Origin: Acanthochlamys bracteata
Taxonomy: Eukaryota > Streptophyta > Magnoliopsida > Pandanales > Velloziaceae
Direction: 5' to 3'
DNA length: 64,000 nt
Assembly (NCBI GenBank): GCA_019914995.1
Contig: CM034132.1
Location: 9,046,662 to 9,110,661, forward strand
Shown here: in pieces, positions 37,057 through 49,079 of the stretch
Layout of the letters: the number at the start of each line of letters is the position of its first letter
Position numbering within the stretch: position 1 is the first letter of the stretch
Made by a program: the position numbers and the translations under genes
Notes under the pieces: generated by a model
Told to the model about the DNA's origin: nothing
Database searches by the model: none
What the model saw: only the letters and a program-made list of their open reading frames with translations

Positions 37057-37298
37057 TGGTGCGTTTTAATTATATAAAAGTAAATTTTATAAAAATAAAT
37101 TTTGATAAAAAATAATTTGATATAAACAAAAATCAGAGCAGTAATTAAAATACGTAAAATAAATTTTAGAATTAAATTTTGTTAAAATAAAATTTAGTAT
37201 AGAGTAAAATAAAATTTGAAATAATTATTAAAATATTTGAAATGGGTGATTTAAATTTGAAAAAAAAGTGGAGTTACTTGCTCAATTGAAACATGCTC
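37057..37298. mobile_element. Tourist-like MITE, family A (242 bp)
   Basis: The left end TGGTGCGTTTTAATT and the right end (inverted) GAGCATGTTTCAATT pair with mismatches that are nearly all transitions. TAA flanks both sides (37054-37056 and 37299-37301). Internal AAATTTGATAAAA-type words match the copy at 59112. Confidence 0.55.
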
Positions 37299-37301
37299 TA
37301 A

Positions 37302-40300
37302 AATTAAAATTGCTCAAATCTGCATGCTAACTTTTCGGTCTAAAGAAACAACAATTGTATTAAAAAAGTAATATTTTTTGAAACATAAAGACTTGACTAT
37401 AAAATAAAAAGTTGAATATAATAAATTAATTCAGGTTGTAGCAAAATTGACCTATTCAAATACATGATACGTATTTAATTCATGCTATTGTTTTCATTCT
37501 TTTTCAATTCTTTTTGTTGGGTTCTTCATTTAATTTCGTACATTTTAATCCCATCACTATCCTACCTATACTCATTGAAAACTTACCTGAAATTGCTGAA
37601 TGAAAGCTTCGTTTCTATGGACTGGAGTAAGGAATTAGCAAGTAATTACCTTGATTAGACGTTAATTGCTCAATCCTCTACCAACAATGGTCTTGAAACT
37701 TTGTTAACAAATTAATTGATTTATAAATATAAACAATTTTAAAATTTTATTATTGCAATATTAATTTATTCCAATAAGATGGTGATATATCATATATATT
37801 AGTTACTTACACGTCGACATAATTGTCGGTTAATTAAGGTTAAAGATAAGACGATAACCCAAGAAAGTTAGAGCATATAATTTCAGAAAATCTATTTTTT
37901 TAACTGAATTTTCAATTCGATCTCGTTATATTTTAATTATTATTTTAAATTTTTATTTCAAATTTTAATTTATATATTTTAATTATCACTTAAATTTTAA
38001 TTCTATCGTACTTTTGTTAAATTTATTTGTGTAAAACTCACGATTTATATAATTGAAACTCGTCCGTAGAGAATAGGTTTAAAAGAAAAAGAATATAATA
38101 GAATGGAATATTTTATCATGAATTAAAAGTCTGAGCTTGCGTATTAGGTATTACATGTGGAATAAAGTTTATATAAGAGGAGTTAGAGAAGGGTAAGGAA
38201 TCCAAAAAATGTTGACGATATGTTGTTTTCATGGATTTAGACCCGAAGCTGCTTTGAATATAAGTGGGTTGCTTGAATTTTAAAAGTTTTGAAAAGAATA
38301 ATTGATTTTATATTTTTCAAATATTAAAAACTTTAAATATTATAGAAAATTTAAAAATTTTGAAGTTGAAATAAAATGGTAAAGACGAAATAAATTAGAG
38401 TATCAATTATCAAATAGCCCTTAAAAACGTATTATTGGCTTGATGATTAAGGAGATATTTAACATTATTTTTCAATTACTTATCATTCTAATTTTTTATT
38501 TTACATTTTTAAATAAAATTTTTAGAATATTTTAATATTAAATTTTAAAAATACAAAAAACGTTTCTATACTTTAAAATATTACATATTTTAATAAGTTG
38601 AAAAAATTGTACGTTTGGCATCCAATTTAAATATTTATTATTTAAATAAATATTTATATTTTTAAATAAACTATTTAAAAAATTATATAATTTTCAGATT
38701 TTGAAATGTAGAAAAAAAAAATTTATATAAGTTTTTTAAAATCGAAAAATCAAGCTCACTTTAAAAAAAATTAAAAAATTTTATTTTAAAAAATATTATT
38801 AATAAATACTCCCAAATTATCCTAAATTCTTTTGTGTTTACCTATAATTCAATAATTAAAACCCCACATATTGAACTACAATAAGTCTATACTATTATAT
38901 AAAATTATTTTAAAAAACTTAATACACACGTTTAAATTCAAACTAAACACTTAAGGACTAATTTTGAACCAAAAGCAATTAATAACTAAAGATTAATATA
39001 AATTAATCAACTAAATGAAAAGCTTAGCTAGCAATGCTGCCATTTTGTTATGTGAATAACTAATTATGCACCATTATTGAGAATTAATCATAAGCTTTCT
39101 TTAGGCAAAGAACATGTTGCACAAAAATCATTGAAATTAATGATTCGTACTTAGTGTGGGCATCATCATTAAAATTAAATTACTGGTTCTTCTAGAAATG
39201 TATTAGAATCAATTCTCTGTACGTAGAAAAAACAAAAACAATGTGTTAGTTAAGCTAACGAAATAAAAAAAATTTAAAATATTGTTTCTTATATTTACAG
39301 TGAGCTGAGTTAATGAATTAATTTAATATCTTAATAAGATATAATTGAAAAAATAAAGTTTGATGATATAATTGAAATGGGTAAATTAAAAATTAGAGTT
39401 AAGTTTTGATATAGATTGTTTTGTAATTTAACTATGCATTTAATAAGAACATAACTTTCTAGAATAAATATAATAATAAGTTACACATCTTTGTTATTAT
39501 ATTAATATCAAATTAACTAAGTTGCATTACCCACTAGTGATTATTATAACTAAAAGAAGCAGACCAAATCTTGGATTAAAAAAATATCATAATTTTTGTT
39601 AATTGCACTAATGAATCTTTACTTTGTGTGTACTTTGATGAACCCCATGTTCTGCTATATAATATATAAAAACTAAATACTTAATTAAGAGAAAGGTTCT
39701 AGTTGTCTGGTCAATGAACTCATTAGACAACTTTATTTTTTTATAAACTTTTTATAGTTATTTATATTATTTCTCATAATCTTATCACATGAATTTGGTT
39801 AATTTAAAGTAATCTCAAAACCTAGTGGTTTTGAGCATCCACACACGTCTGGCCATTAAATAATAAAATTGGCAAAAGAAATAGCCGCAAAAAACTTATT
39901 TTTTCACATCCCATTCAACGAAGTTAGAATTAATACGTAATTAAAAATAATGAATATTTTAAATTTTTACTTTTTTCTATAAATTAGTTAGTTTTTCTCA
40001 AACTATATAGTAACATATAATCTTAACTTAGTTGAAGAAAATAAAAATTTATGTATTCAATTCTGCCATACGACACGTTTGGCACTATATTTCTTTTATT
40101 TGTAAGTTTCTTTTTTTTAAGTAAACACATATAGTTTTTTAAAATTTTAAAATTTTAAAATATTGATAATTATATATTATAGAATTTTTATACATGTAAT
40201 TATTACTATCCTTTTAAGATAAAAATAGCTAGACAAGTATTTAAAGTCTTATATTAAAATATTTTGAAAATTATTTTAGTTAAACAATTTCAAATTATTT

Positions 40301-42985
40301 CTTATTTTATCTCAAATTGTTAATTGGTGATGGTTAATAACTAAAAATAAATATTGATTCTTTTGAACGCGGTCGAAATAGCTGAGCCAGTTCCAAACCG
40401 GTCGAACAAGTTCAAAGCTAAGCGGAAATGTACACGCACGTGACTCGAGTCAGAGAAAGCAGAAAATGACGGAAATGACCCTACTGTACTAGTCCTTTCT
40501 GTTTTAAGTTCAAGCCAGTGCGCAGTACGTTTCTTTTATTAATTCTTTGTACCTCGTTAGATTTACCATATCTTATTTCTGGTCCCACAAGCGTACGGCG
40601 TTTACGTAGAGTTTTATTTATTTATTCAGACCAAGGGGTTTAGTATTGCGAAAGTGCAAACAAAAATTGTCATCTAACACGTTGCAGACCGTTGATGTTG
40701 ATCGGTTTTGAACTTCTATATATGGAGCTGTTTTGGTTTTTATTCTAAAAAAGTATTTATTAATTATAAATTATAACAAAATTTTTTATAGTAATTTATA
40801 GAAATTATTTAGAATTTAAAAACTATAATAAAAATTTTACATCATAATATCTTCTTATTACTTATTTTTATTTTAAACTAAAATAATAATTTTTAATAAG
40901 TATTTTCAAACAAACCTCATAACATATGCCATTTAATTTGTTAGATTGAATCTATAAATATTAGAACAAGATTATTAATATTTAAGGTTCATGTCTCCAT
41001 TAAGGATCCGTTTGGTGAAGTGAAAATAAATGTTTTCTAAATATAAGAGTTTATTTTCCAAATATATTCCAATTAAAAAGCTTACCGTTTTTTAAATAAG
41101 TTGTAAATAGTACTTATAATTTAAATGATAATTACATATTTTGAGTGTGTAATGAATGATATATGTAAATTTCATTTCATATATTATTGAACTTTTTAAA
41201 TTTATTATATTTAAATTTATATTCAATTGAAACATTGAAAAAGTAATATATTAGATATTAGTAATTAATAATTCATGAGTAATAAATTATACCAAAACAT
41301 ATTTCTTATTACTGAACGATTAATGTAACTTATTTGTCCCAATTGAGTCCTTTGAAACGTGTCTTAAGTCAGCGAACTTTAGATGACATTTGAAAGTGAT
41401 TATAATAATTTTTTTAAATAAATAGATATTTTAGAATTTTTTAAAAGAATTTTTTAGTAATTGTATATAATACTAATAAAATTTATAAAAAAATATTTTA
41501 AATATGTGAATATAATTATGATGTCAATGTTGTCCAATTGATCTTACTTGCGAGCAAAAACAAAATTCAGAATTTTTAAAACATATTTTGACAACATTAA
41601 CGTGTCGACAATTTAGAATGCCTCGCCTTCTTACGCAATCTTTTTTTTTCTATTAGCAACGCTCATCAATTGAAAGCTACTCATAATAAAAATTTTGAAT
41701 ATTTCATAAGACTCTTATTTATTAAGAACGAATAAATAATTTTTTCAAGATCATTGATTTTGACTCTGAATTATTATAAATAGTTACTTGATTTTTTGAA
41801 GTTTCTTTCAAAGGTATGAACGTGACTCAGAGGACGTTTGAAATTATTTTAATATTTTTAAAAATTTTATATTAAAATCTATTTTTTGTAATTTTATATA
41901 AATAGCTTATATATATTTTTATATTTTTAAGAAAAAAGCTAAATGTTATAAAATAAGATAAAATTATATAAGAAAAGTTAAAATAAAAAAGTATTTAATA
42001 ACAGTTGCCAAAGGTCCTCCAAATCTTATAAGCTACCGAACGTTCGCTTTGTGAAGATAATTTTGTATTTTCTTTTTTTACAGAATTTGTTTTAAATTTT
42101 AAAAATTATAAAAAATATTTACATCGTAAAATTTTATTATTTATTATTTATATTAATTTTTAAATAAAAAATATAACTTATTTTATAAAAGTTTTAAAAA
42201 TTTTTTAAAAGTTTTTTTTTTTCATAAGCATTTTTGAATATCACCTTGAACAACCAACCAAAACTAGCAAGAGTTATATTCAATTTTTAAAACAATGAAG
42301 CTTATTTTTTTTTATAAAAATGCATTTTGAACTTATTTGTTTGTCTAAAATAATTTATAAATAATTTTTTTTAAAGTAAATTCTTAACAAATAAGTTTTC
42401 AGAATAAACTTTATAAAATTAACTACTAAGAAACTTTAAAATACTTTCTAGTTAAAATAAACTATTTTTAAAATTACTTTTGTTATTTTAGTAAAAAATT
42501 GATTTTTACATTACTTGGTAACAAATAAATAAGCACCAACTCTCAGACGCATACAAAAGCAAGGATCAGTGAAAAAAGTCTACCTTTCTTTTAACTTTTC
42601 ATTCTCTACTTAAACTGATTAAAGAAAAAGCAAAAACGAAAAATTGTAGAAAGACCCTAAAAATAAAAACAATTAAATAGTGGACCCTATTCTTTAAAAT
42701 AGAACTTCTCCAGCGGTAACATCACGTGATCTACAACGTTTCTGGCTCACAGCTAGAGGTGCGTTTGTTTATCAACTTTTTTTTTTTTTTATATTTTTTA
42801 ATATATATTTTATAAATATTTTAAAAATTTATTTAAAAATTTAGAAGGCGTAGAAAAATTCTACGAAATGAAATTTTTTTATTTTTTATTTTTATTATTT
42901 TTTAAAAATAAAAAAATAAAACTTATTTTTTTAAAAAAATAAAAATATTTTTTATTTAAAAAAAATTTATTTCATAAACACATCT
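37302..42985. other. Gene-poor A+T-rich spacer
   Basis: No gene is supported. 40360-40720 is a patch of balanced composition with CACGTG-like and GGTCGAAC words, listed under findings. Several short elements with GTTTG ends (for example 41830-42020) may be eroded MITEs. Confidence 0.45.
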
Positions 42986-42989
42986 TGAT

Positions 42990-43255
42990 CTGTCTCTCAA
43001 ATGCACGTGACTGCACGTTGGATTACATACACGTGCCACTCGCTTACTGTCGTAACGTTCGGTCGAGTTACGGCCTGCACCCGGTATCTTCACCCGTTCT
43101 CGTAAATTCTCGTGCGCGCCGCATTCTCGCGGATAGACACGAGACAAACGAAAGAGCGCGCCGCTCTTTGTGGTTCGTTTTTTACCAGCTCACCTTTGTA
43201 GCCGTCTCAAGTAATCGGCTCGAGTCGGCTCGGCTCAGTTTCAAACCTAACTATA
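42990..43255. other. CpG-rich island with two G-boxes
   Basis: About 250 bases are rich in CG dinucleotides (CGTGCGCGCCGC, GAGCGCGCCGC, CGGCTCGAGTCGGCTCGG) in a surrounding of nearly pure A+T. Two CACGTG palindromes lie at 43004-43009 and 43030-43035. A 91-codon frame on plus and a 63-codon frame on minus are open here, but the plus frame has no known motif. It could be a promoter, or the unmethylated remnant of a gene. Confidence 0.5.
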
Positions 43256-43796
43256 CTTAATTTAGTTTGAAGGATCCACGACTTCAACATTCATATTTTA
43301 AAAACATATGTTTGGATTATTCTTTTATAAATAAACAAAATCTCAATTTAATTAGGTTCAATTTAAGTTAGTAGCTTATTCTAGTTAGGTTCATAAACTC
43401 AACGATAATAACATGCAATTAACGCAACAATTATAAACATTCTAATCTATATAGCACAGACTAATTCAAATCCGGATGATACCAAAAGAAATTGTCGTGA
43501 AGTGTTATATTATAATTTAAAGGATGGCCTCAGCAATTTCAGACATATTAAGAAAATGTGTAGAAATGTTTATTGAAAAATTTTAGTTAAGACAATTAAT
43601 ATTCATGCTTCCCGGAGACTTTATCTATAATTTAGAATTTTGGATTAAAGATTTAAATATTTAGTTATAAAAAATTAACGATAGAATCCAAAGTTCTTTT
43701 ATGACATTAGGACAAGTTTCATGAAATGAACATGTCTGTCTGTTTTCTTTGTGTGCTGTAGTTGGGATGAAGCGATGAGATTGAGTGAAAGGAATT

Positions 43797-43818
43797 GGTG
43801 GTGGTGGTGGTGGTGGTT
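43797..43818 (+). repeat. (TGG)n microsatellite
   Basis: Seven or eight TGG units in a non-coding setting. Confidence 0.9.
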
Positions 43819-44214
43819 GGAGACTGTAATGGGCTACCTGTCTACTTGTCTATCTTATAATTCTTATTCAATCAATATTTGCTTATTAATGTTTGAAAAC
43901 AACTTTTGTGGCCCTTCTTTAATAAGTACTCTTTAAAAGTACATATAAAATATTTTTTAAATAAAAAAAATTATAGTTAATTTTAATAAATAAATATTAT
44001 TTTTAATTGAATTTGAAAAAAAAAAAAATAAGTAATAAAAAAAACTTACTATCTAAACTTTTTTTATATTTTTTAATCTTTTAAATAATTATGTAAACTA
44101 TTATTAAAATTTTATTAAAAATTATAAAATAAAATTAATAAAAAACTTTTGTAGAATGGAATGGCAAACCGTCTCTTAAAATGCTACATAATAATGAGTA
44201 AGGAGTATTTTAAA

Positions 44215-44745
44215 TATTATGGAAGACAATTTTTATTCGATTTATGAACCCAATTCAAAACCGATTCAAAAAAATCAGATTCAGATCAACCCTTTGCCAT
44301 GTTAGAATTAATTTCGGATCGATTTAAAATTAATTCAAAAACTTAAACAAATTCGAATTGATCCGAAATTGATCGGTTTAATCTATATAACTATTTATAT
44401 AATATATATTACTTACTGATTAGAAAATAACGACATAAATTTTGAATTTAATTGGTATATATATATTTTTTAACTTATCCTAATTTAACTAATTTTTATT
44501 TAATTTATAAATTTTATCAAAATTAATAAATTTATATATATTATTATTAAAAATTAATATTTATAATTTTTTATTTTAATAATTTTAATTATTAAATAGG
44601 TCGATTCGAATTTGATTTGATTATCAAATAGATTAGATTATGATTAAAAATTTTGTCCTATGTAAATAAAATATGATTGAATAATTTTGATTCGATTATT
44701 ATATAGATTGATTCGAGATTGATTTAGGAATTTGAATTGACACCC
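44215..44745 (+). repeat. Dispersed GATC/GAA-rich repeat
   Basis: Left part ACCCAATTCAAAACCGATTC with AATTCGAATTGATCCGAAAT; right part GGTCGATTCGAATTTGATT and an end GAATTGACACCCCT; A+T-rich core. It resembles 21225-21740 in reverse orientation. No terminal repeat is clear, so class is not assigned. Confidence 0.4.
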
Positions 44746-47700
44746 CTATTCGGTATACAGAAATGAGTTTCATATAAGTAAAAAAAAAGAAATAAAATTT
44801 TTTTAAAAATGAGTTGAAAGTGAGTTTTATTTTTATATTTTAATTTTATTTGTGAGTAAAACGTTAGGAGTGAAAATAAAAGTTAAACTAATAAATTTTA
44901 AAAATTTCAGTTTAATGAATAAATAAGATACATAAAATTTAAAAACCCATAACAAAATAGAATCGTGAAATTTAAAACACACCCTTAGCATCGGAAACAA
45001 CTGGCAAAATACCATCTAATCAATTTCACCAAATTAAAAAATGAATGGATTTTTTTAATCTCGTGACATTCAACAGGATAAAGATTAACTGAAGTTCCTC
45101 TTAAAAATCTGATAGAATACTTTTGAAAGATAATTTATTTATTTCTAGTTATTAATAATTGAATATGATAGCTTGAAAATTTTAATAAACAATTCAGTCA
45201 TATTTAATTATACAACGCTTGCAGTAAGTTTGAGAGTACTTATAAATAAATTTTTTTGAAATAAAAAAATATTTATATAATTTAAAAAAAACAAGTGTGA
45301 TTTTTTATCTAGAAAATATAAATTATTATACATATACAAATTTTCCGAATATAAATCTTTTATTTTTCAAAAACTAAATTTATATAAAAATTATCTAAAA
45401 AATTAACATTTATTTAAAATAATAAGTAATTCAAAGACTCAGCCAAGCAACTCTTAGGAGATGTTTAGAAATGTTTATAAAATAATTTTTTTTAAAAAAT
45501 AGAAGTTATATTTATTTTTTTTAAAAAATAAGTTCTATTTTTATGATTTAAAAAAATAAAAAATAAGTAATAAAAATAAGTTACTATATAAAATTTTTTA
45601 TAACTTTAAAATTTTTAAATAAAATTTTAATTTGTTAAAAAGTTTAAATTATAAAATAAAAAATAAAAATCAGCATTTTTATTTTTTTATATTTAGTCGT
45701 TAGTTTGAATCTGAGAGGGTGTAGGTGTATAGGCGGTCAAGAAATCCTTAGTCGTTAGTTTATGAATAATATCCACTTCAGAATCTTTGAATGACCATAA
45801 CATAATTACATAAACAACACACAAAAAAATTCAAGCAAGAAAAGTGCAATAAATCTTTCAGGTGAGTTTGGCATTGCGTTATTAAATTTGCAAAAGGAAT
45901 TTATATTTTTTAATAAATTTTGTATAGTACTTTAATAAATTATAATATGTACAAGTTTAAAATATATATATGAGCTGCATACTATATTTTTATATTTATT
46001 TTATCTTTTAGATTAACAAGTTAAACTTGTTTTTAAAAATTCCTCATAATAGATTTTATCTTAGAAAATCTTTTATTTTAATTTATTCCTCATAAGTTGG
46101 ATATGTTTTTAGTTTTGTAAATGTTTGAAAAATATTTTAGATTGAAATTGTGGCCGAAGAGTTTTGAATTGGCTGAGGTGGTGTTTGGTCGAACGTTTCA
46201 CCAATAATTTTTTTTAATTTTTAATTATATATTTTTTAATATTCATTTTATAAATATATAGAAAATTTATTTAAAAATTTAGAAAGTATAAATAAATTTT
46301 ATATAATAAAATTTTTATTGTATAATATTTTTTAAAAAAGTAAAAAAAATAAAATTTATTTTTCAAAAAAACAAAAATATTTTTTATTTTACAAAAACTT
46401 TATTTGATAAATAATTCTAAACGCACACTCATGAATCTCTTAGATTCATGATACACTATAATCTAAGAGATTCTCTTAGATTATAGTACGTAATGTTAGT
46501 TTTTGTGTAATAATAGTAGCGATTTTATTTGAATTGCTTAGTTGGAACTTTTTTTAAGGTTTATAATATATGGTATGATAATTTTTATCGACTGTTTATT
46601 TTTATTAGGATAAAATTTTATTCTTATTATCTTTTTTTTTTCTAACATCAAGAAATTGAAGAGTGATACATGTAATTAGCTAATTTTATTTAGTTTAGTT
46701 TCTTTTCATATAGTATAATAGTTATACAAATTGTCCTAAAGAATCTACAAATAAAAAGGGTGTGTTATTTTGAAGTAAACTCTTTTTTAAAGTAAATTTA
46801 AAAAAATAAAAACTAAATTTATATATTAATTTTAGATTAATAGTAAATTTTAAATAAAACATTAAAAACATTTCTTATGATAAAAACATTATTTTAAAAT
46901 TTTTAGATAATATACAATTTTAGATTGTAAATAAACGAGCCCAAATTGATTAAGAAAACCTCACCTAACAACCCTACAGTTTATTGGCGGTAAAAAAAAT
47001 TGTTACACACAAGATTTTTACTTATTCTGAATCTTTTTACTTTGTTTTTTTTTACAGCAGTCGGTGAATTCTCCGTGTACCAAAAAGGGCACCAAGAAAG
47101 TAGTTGTGTGAGATTGCATTTGTTTAACTTTTCTACTCTTGTTTTAATTCTCAACTACAAAATATTTAATACAGCATTATAAAACAATTTTAAATCTCAA
47201 TATTTTTAAATAAAATTCTATCATAAAAGATTCTGATGATTTAAGTTTTGAAAGAGAATTGGAGATATTTTTTTCTTTTGGCCGCCTTGACACTCTAGTA
47301 TTAAGAATACTTTCTTCTTAATATTTTATTTCATATTTTTTAATATAAATTTTAAACTATTTTATAAAATTTTAAGAAAATTTTCAAAATACAAAAATTT
47401 GTATATTGTAAAATCTTAGTCTTAGTTATTTTTGTTATTTTCTAAGTAAAAAAATAAAACTTATTTTTTGAAAATTTATAAAATATTTTTTTTAAAAACT
47501 TTTTCAATAAACACTTTTAAATATCCCCTAACTCTTTGTACATATGTTTTTCTAAAATAGAAAATTTATTTAAACTTTTTTAGATTTTCAGCCACATCAA
47601 AAACATCTTTATCTAAAATTTGAATTTATTTTCTCTCAGTACAAAACTCTGGTAATTTTTTTTAAAAAATATAAATTTAATTTAAAAGAAACTTTATTTA

Positions 47701-48240
47701 AAATTCAAAATTTTTAGTTAAATTTTCTTTCAAACTCAATTTTTTAATAACAAATAAATATAAAATTAACTTTTTATAAAATTGCACTTTATTTATTTTA
47801 AAAGAATTTTATATTAAAAGTTCATTTTAAAGTATAGATAATATGTCGCAGCCCAAAATCCTGGTAATTTCAGTTAAGATTGAAAAAGTAAAAAAATTTA
47901 AAAAGGAATAACAACATTAGGTAAACCTGAAAAAATCGGACTACAAAGTCAAACCAAGCCGAGTCAAGATGAGCCGAACCGTACAACAAAATTTTTGTGG
48001 TTCCCACAATTTTCAATTGCTTTCAGTTTCTGCCGGGCGGACTCCAAACTCCGGATTCCAAACCCATTTCATAAAAAATTTCAATATAAAAACATTTAAA
48101 TTGAAACTCTTTAGTAGTTTAATTATCTCGTGAACGGCCGACCCACGTGGTCCCTACCTTTCCCTCTTCGTCCCCACCAGCTCCACAAAATACTAAACTT
48201 TTTAAAAATTTCCTCAAATGTCATTAATTAATTTAAAAAA
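44746..48240. other. Gene-poor A+T-rich spacer
   Basis: It holds a family A MITE right end at 44983 (CACACCC followed by TTA), a probable GTTTGG-ended element at about 46180-46433, and the palindrome pair at 46430-46486. The final 300 bases are promoter sequence for the gene at 48414. Confidence 0.45.
46430..46486. repeat. Two adjacent perfect hairpins
   Basis: 46430-46450 has 9-bp arms (CATGAATCT / AGATTCATG) around CTT. 46456-46486 is a 31-base perfect palindrome with 15-bp arms (CTATAATCTAAGAGA and its complement) around one central T. Both share the word TCTTAGATT. They abut the right end of a probable MITE. Confidence 0.9.
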
Positions 48241-48276
48241 CTTTGAACCCATTCGTTTTCTTTACAACCGCTCTCC

Positions 48277-48283
48277 TATATAA
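48277..48283 (+). promoter_or_regulatory. TATA box of the gene at 48414
   Basis: TATATAA lies 131 bases before the ATG and is followed by a CT-rich leader with no upstream ATG. Confidence 0.75.
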
Positions 48284-48413
48284 GCCCTTCTCCTTCACAA
48301 CCCTATCACAGCTTTGTTACACTCTCTCTATTCCCATTTGCCCCCTGAACAAGTTGTTCGTCTTCTACCCGCTCTACCTTTTCTGCTACTGCTCTTCTTC
48401 TCTTGCTCCAACC

Positions 48414-49079
48414 ATGGAAGAAGATTCTAAATCTCAATCTCAACCTGTTGAAGAAGTTGTTTCTGGTTCAAAAAGAAGCAGAGAAGCTTCGCCGGAGCTT
48501 GAATCTGCTGTTGGGGATTCATCGCCGGAGACCAAGCGTCTTCGCGAAGAGCTTCTCCTAGACGATATTCTAGATGATTCTACTGACGTCAGCACGGCTG
48601 GTGATGCTGCTACTGCCGGCGGTGGAGATCTCGCTAGTTTCATGAAAAGCTTCGAAGATGAAATCGCTTTCACTACTGGATCTCCCCCATCTCCACAAGT
48701 CGCTACACATGTTGAATCTTCCACTGCTGCGGCGGGGCAGCCAGATCTGGGCTTTTTACTTGAAGCCTCAGATGATGAACTAGGTCTGCCGCCGCCGTCA
48801 TCATCGCCGGAAGACAGCGTCACTGCGGCTGCTGCTATCGCCGGTGGTGAAGAGAACGAGAACGATGAAGTTGGGTTTGGTCAGATCTGGGGAGTTGAGG
48901 AAGATAACGGGTTCGGATTCGAATCCGAGTTCGGTATTCGACCGGAACTCGTCGGTGAAGATAATGGAGTTAATAACGGTGTTCTTTTCGACGGCGGGTT
49001 GTTTGATTATGCGGACGTCGTCGCATCTGCGTCGTCGGATCAGTTTGGGTTCAGATCTGAAACTTTGCCTGCCGTTTGA
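48414..49079 (+). CDS. Acidic, Ser/Gly-rich plant protein of unknown function
   Basis: Single exon, 221 residues, with an ideal start context (ACCATGG). The first 35 residues are Ser/Glu-rich and carry KRSREAS; a KRLREELLLDDIL segment follows at about residues 40-52. Then come a conserved-looking SFMKSFEDEI block (about 74-83) and LGFLLEASDDELGLPPPSS (about 112-130), which I have seen in unnamed plant proteins. The C-terminal half is Gly/Glu/Asp-rich with repeated GFG/FGF units and ends in an acidic-aromatic segment (GGLFDYADVVAS). No signal peptide, membrane span or enzyme motif is present. Acidic-aromatic composition suggests a nuclear or protein-binding role, but this is not shown. The leader is about 100 bases and lacks upstream ATGs. 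Confidence 0.82.
   Translation: MEEDSKSQSQPVEEVVSGSKRSREASPELESAVGDSSPETKRLREELLLDDILDDSTDVSTAGDAATAGGGDLASFMKSFEDEIAFTTGSPPSPQVATHVESSTAAAGQPDLGFLLEASDDELGLPPPSSSPEDSVTAAAAIAGGEENENDEVGFGQIWGVEEDNGFGFESEFGIRPELVGEDNGVNNGVLFDGGLFDYADVVASASSDQFGFRSETLPAV

Noticed and set aside
46180-46433. Firm MITE call
   Set aside because: The ends look right (GGTGGTGTTTGG and an inverted GTGTGCGTTTAG) but no consistent target-site duplication could be placed, so it is left as probable only.
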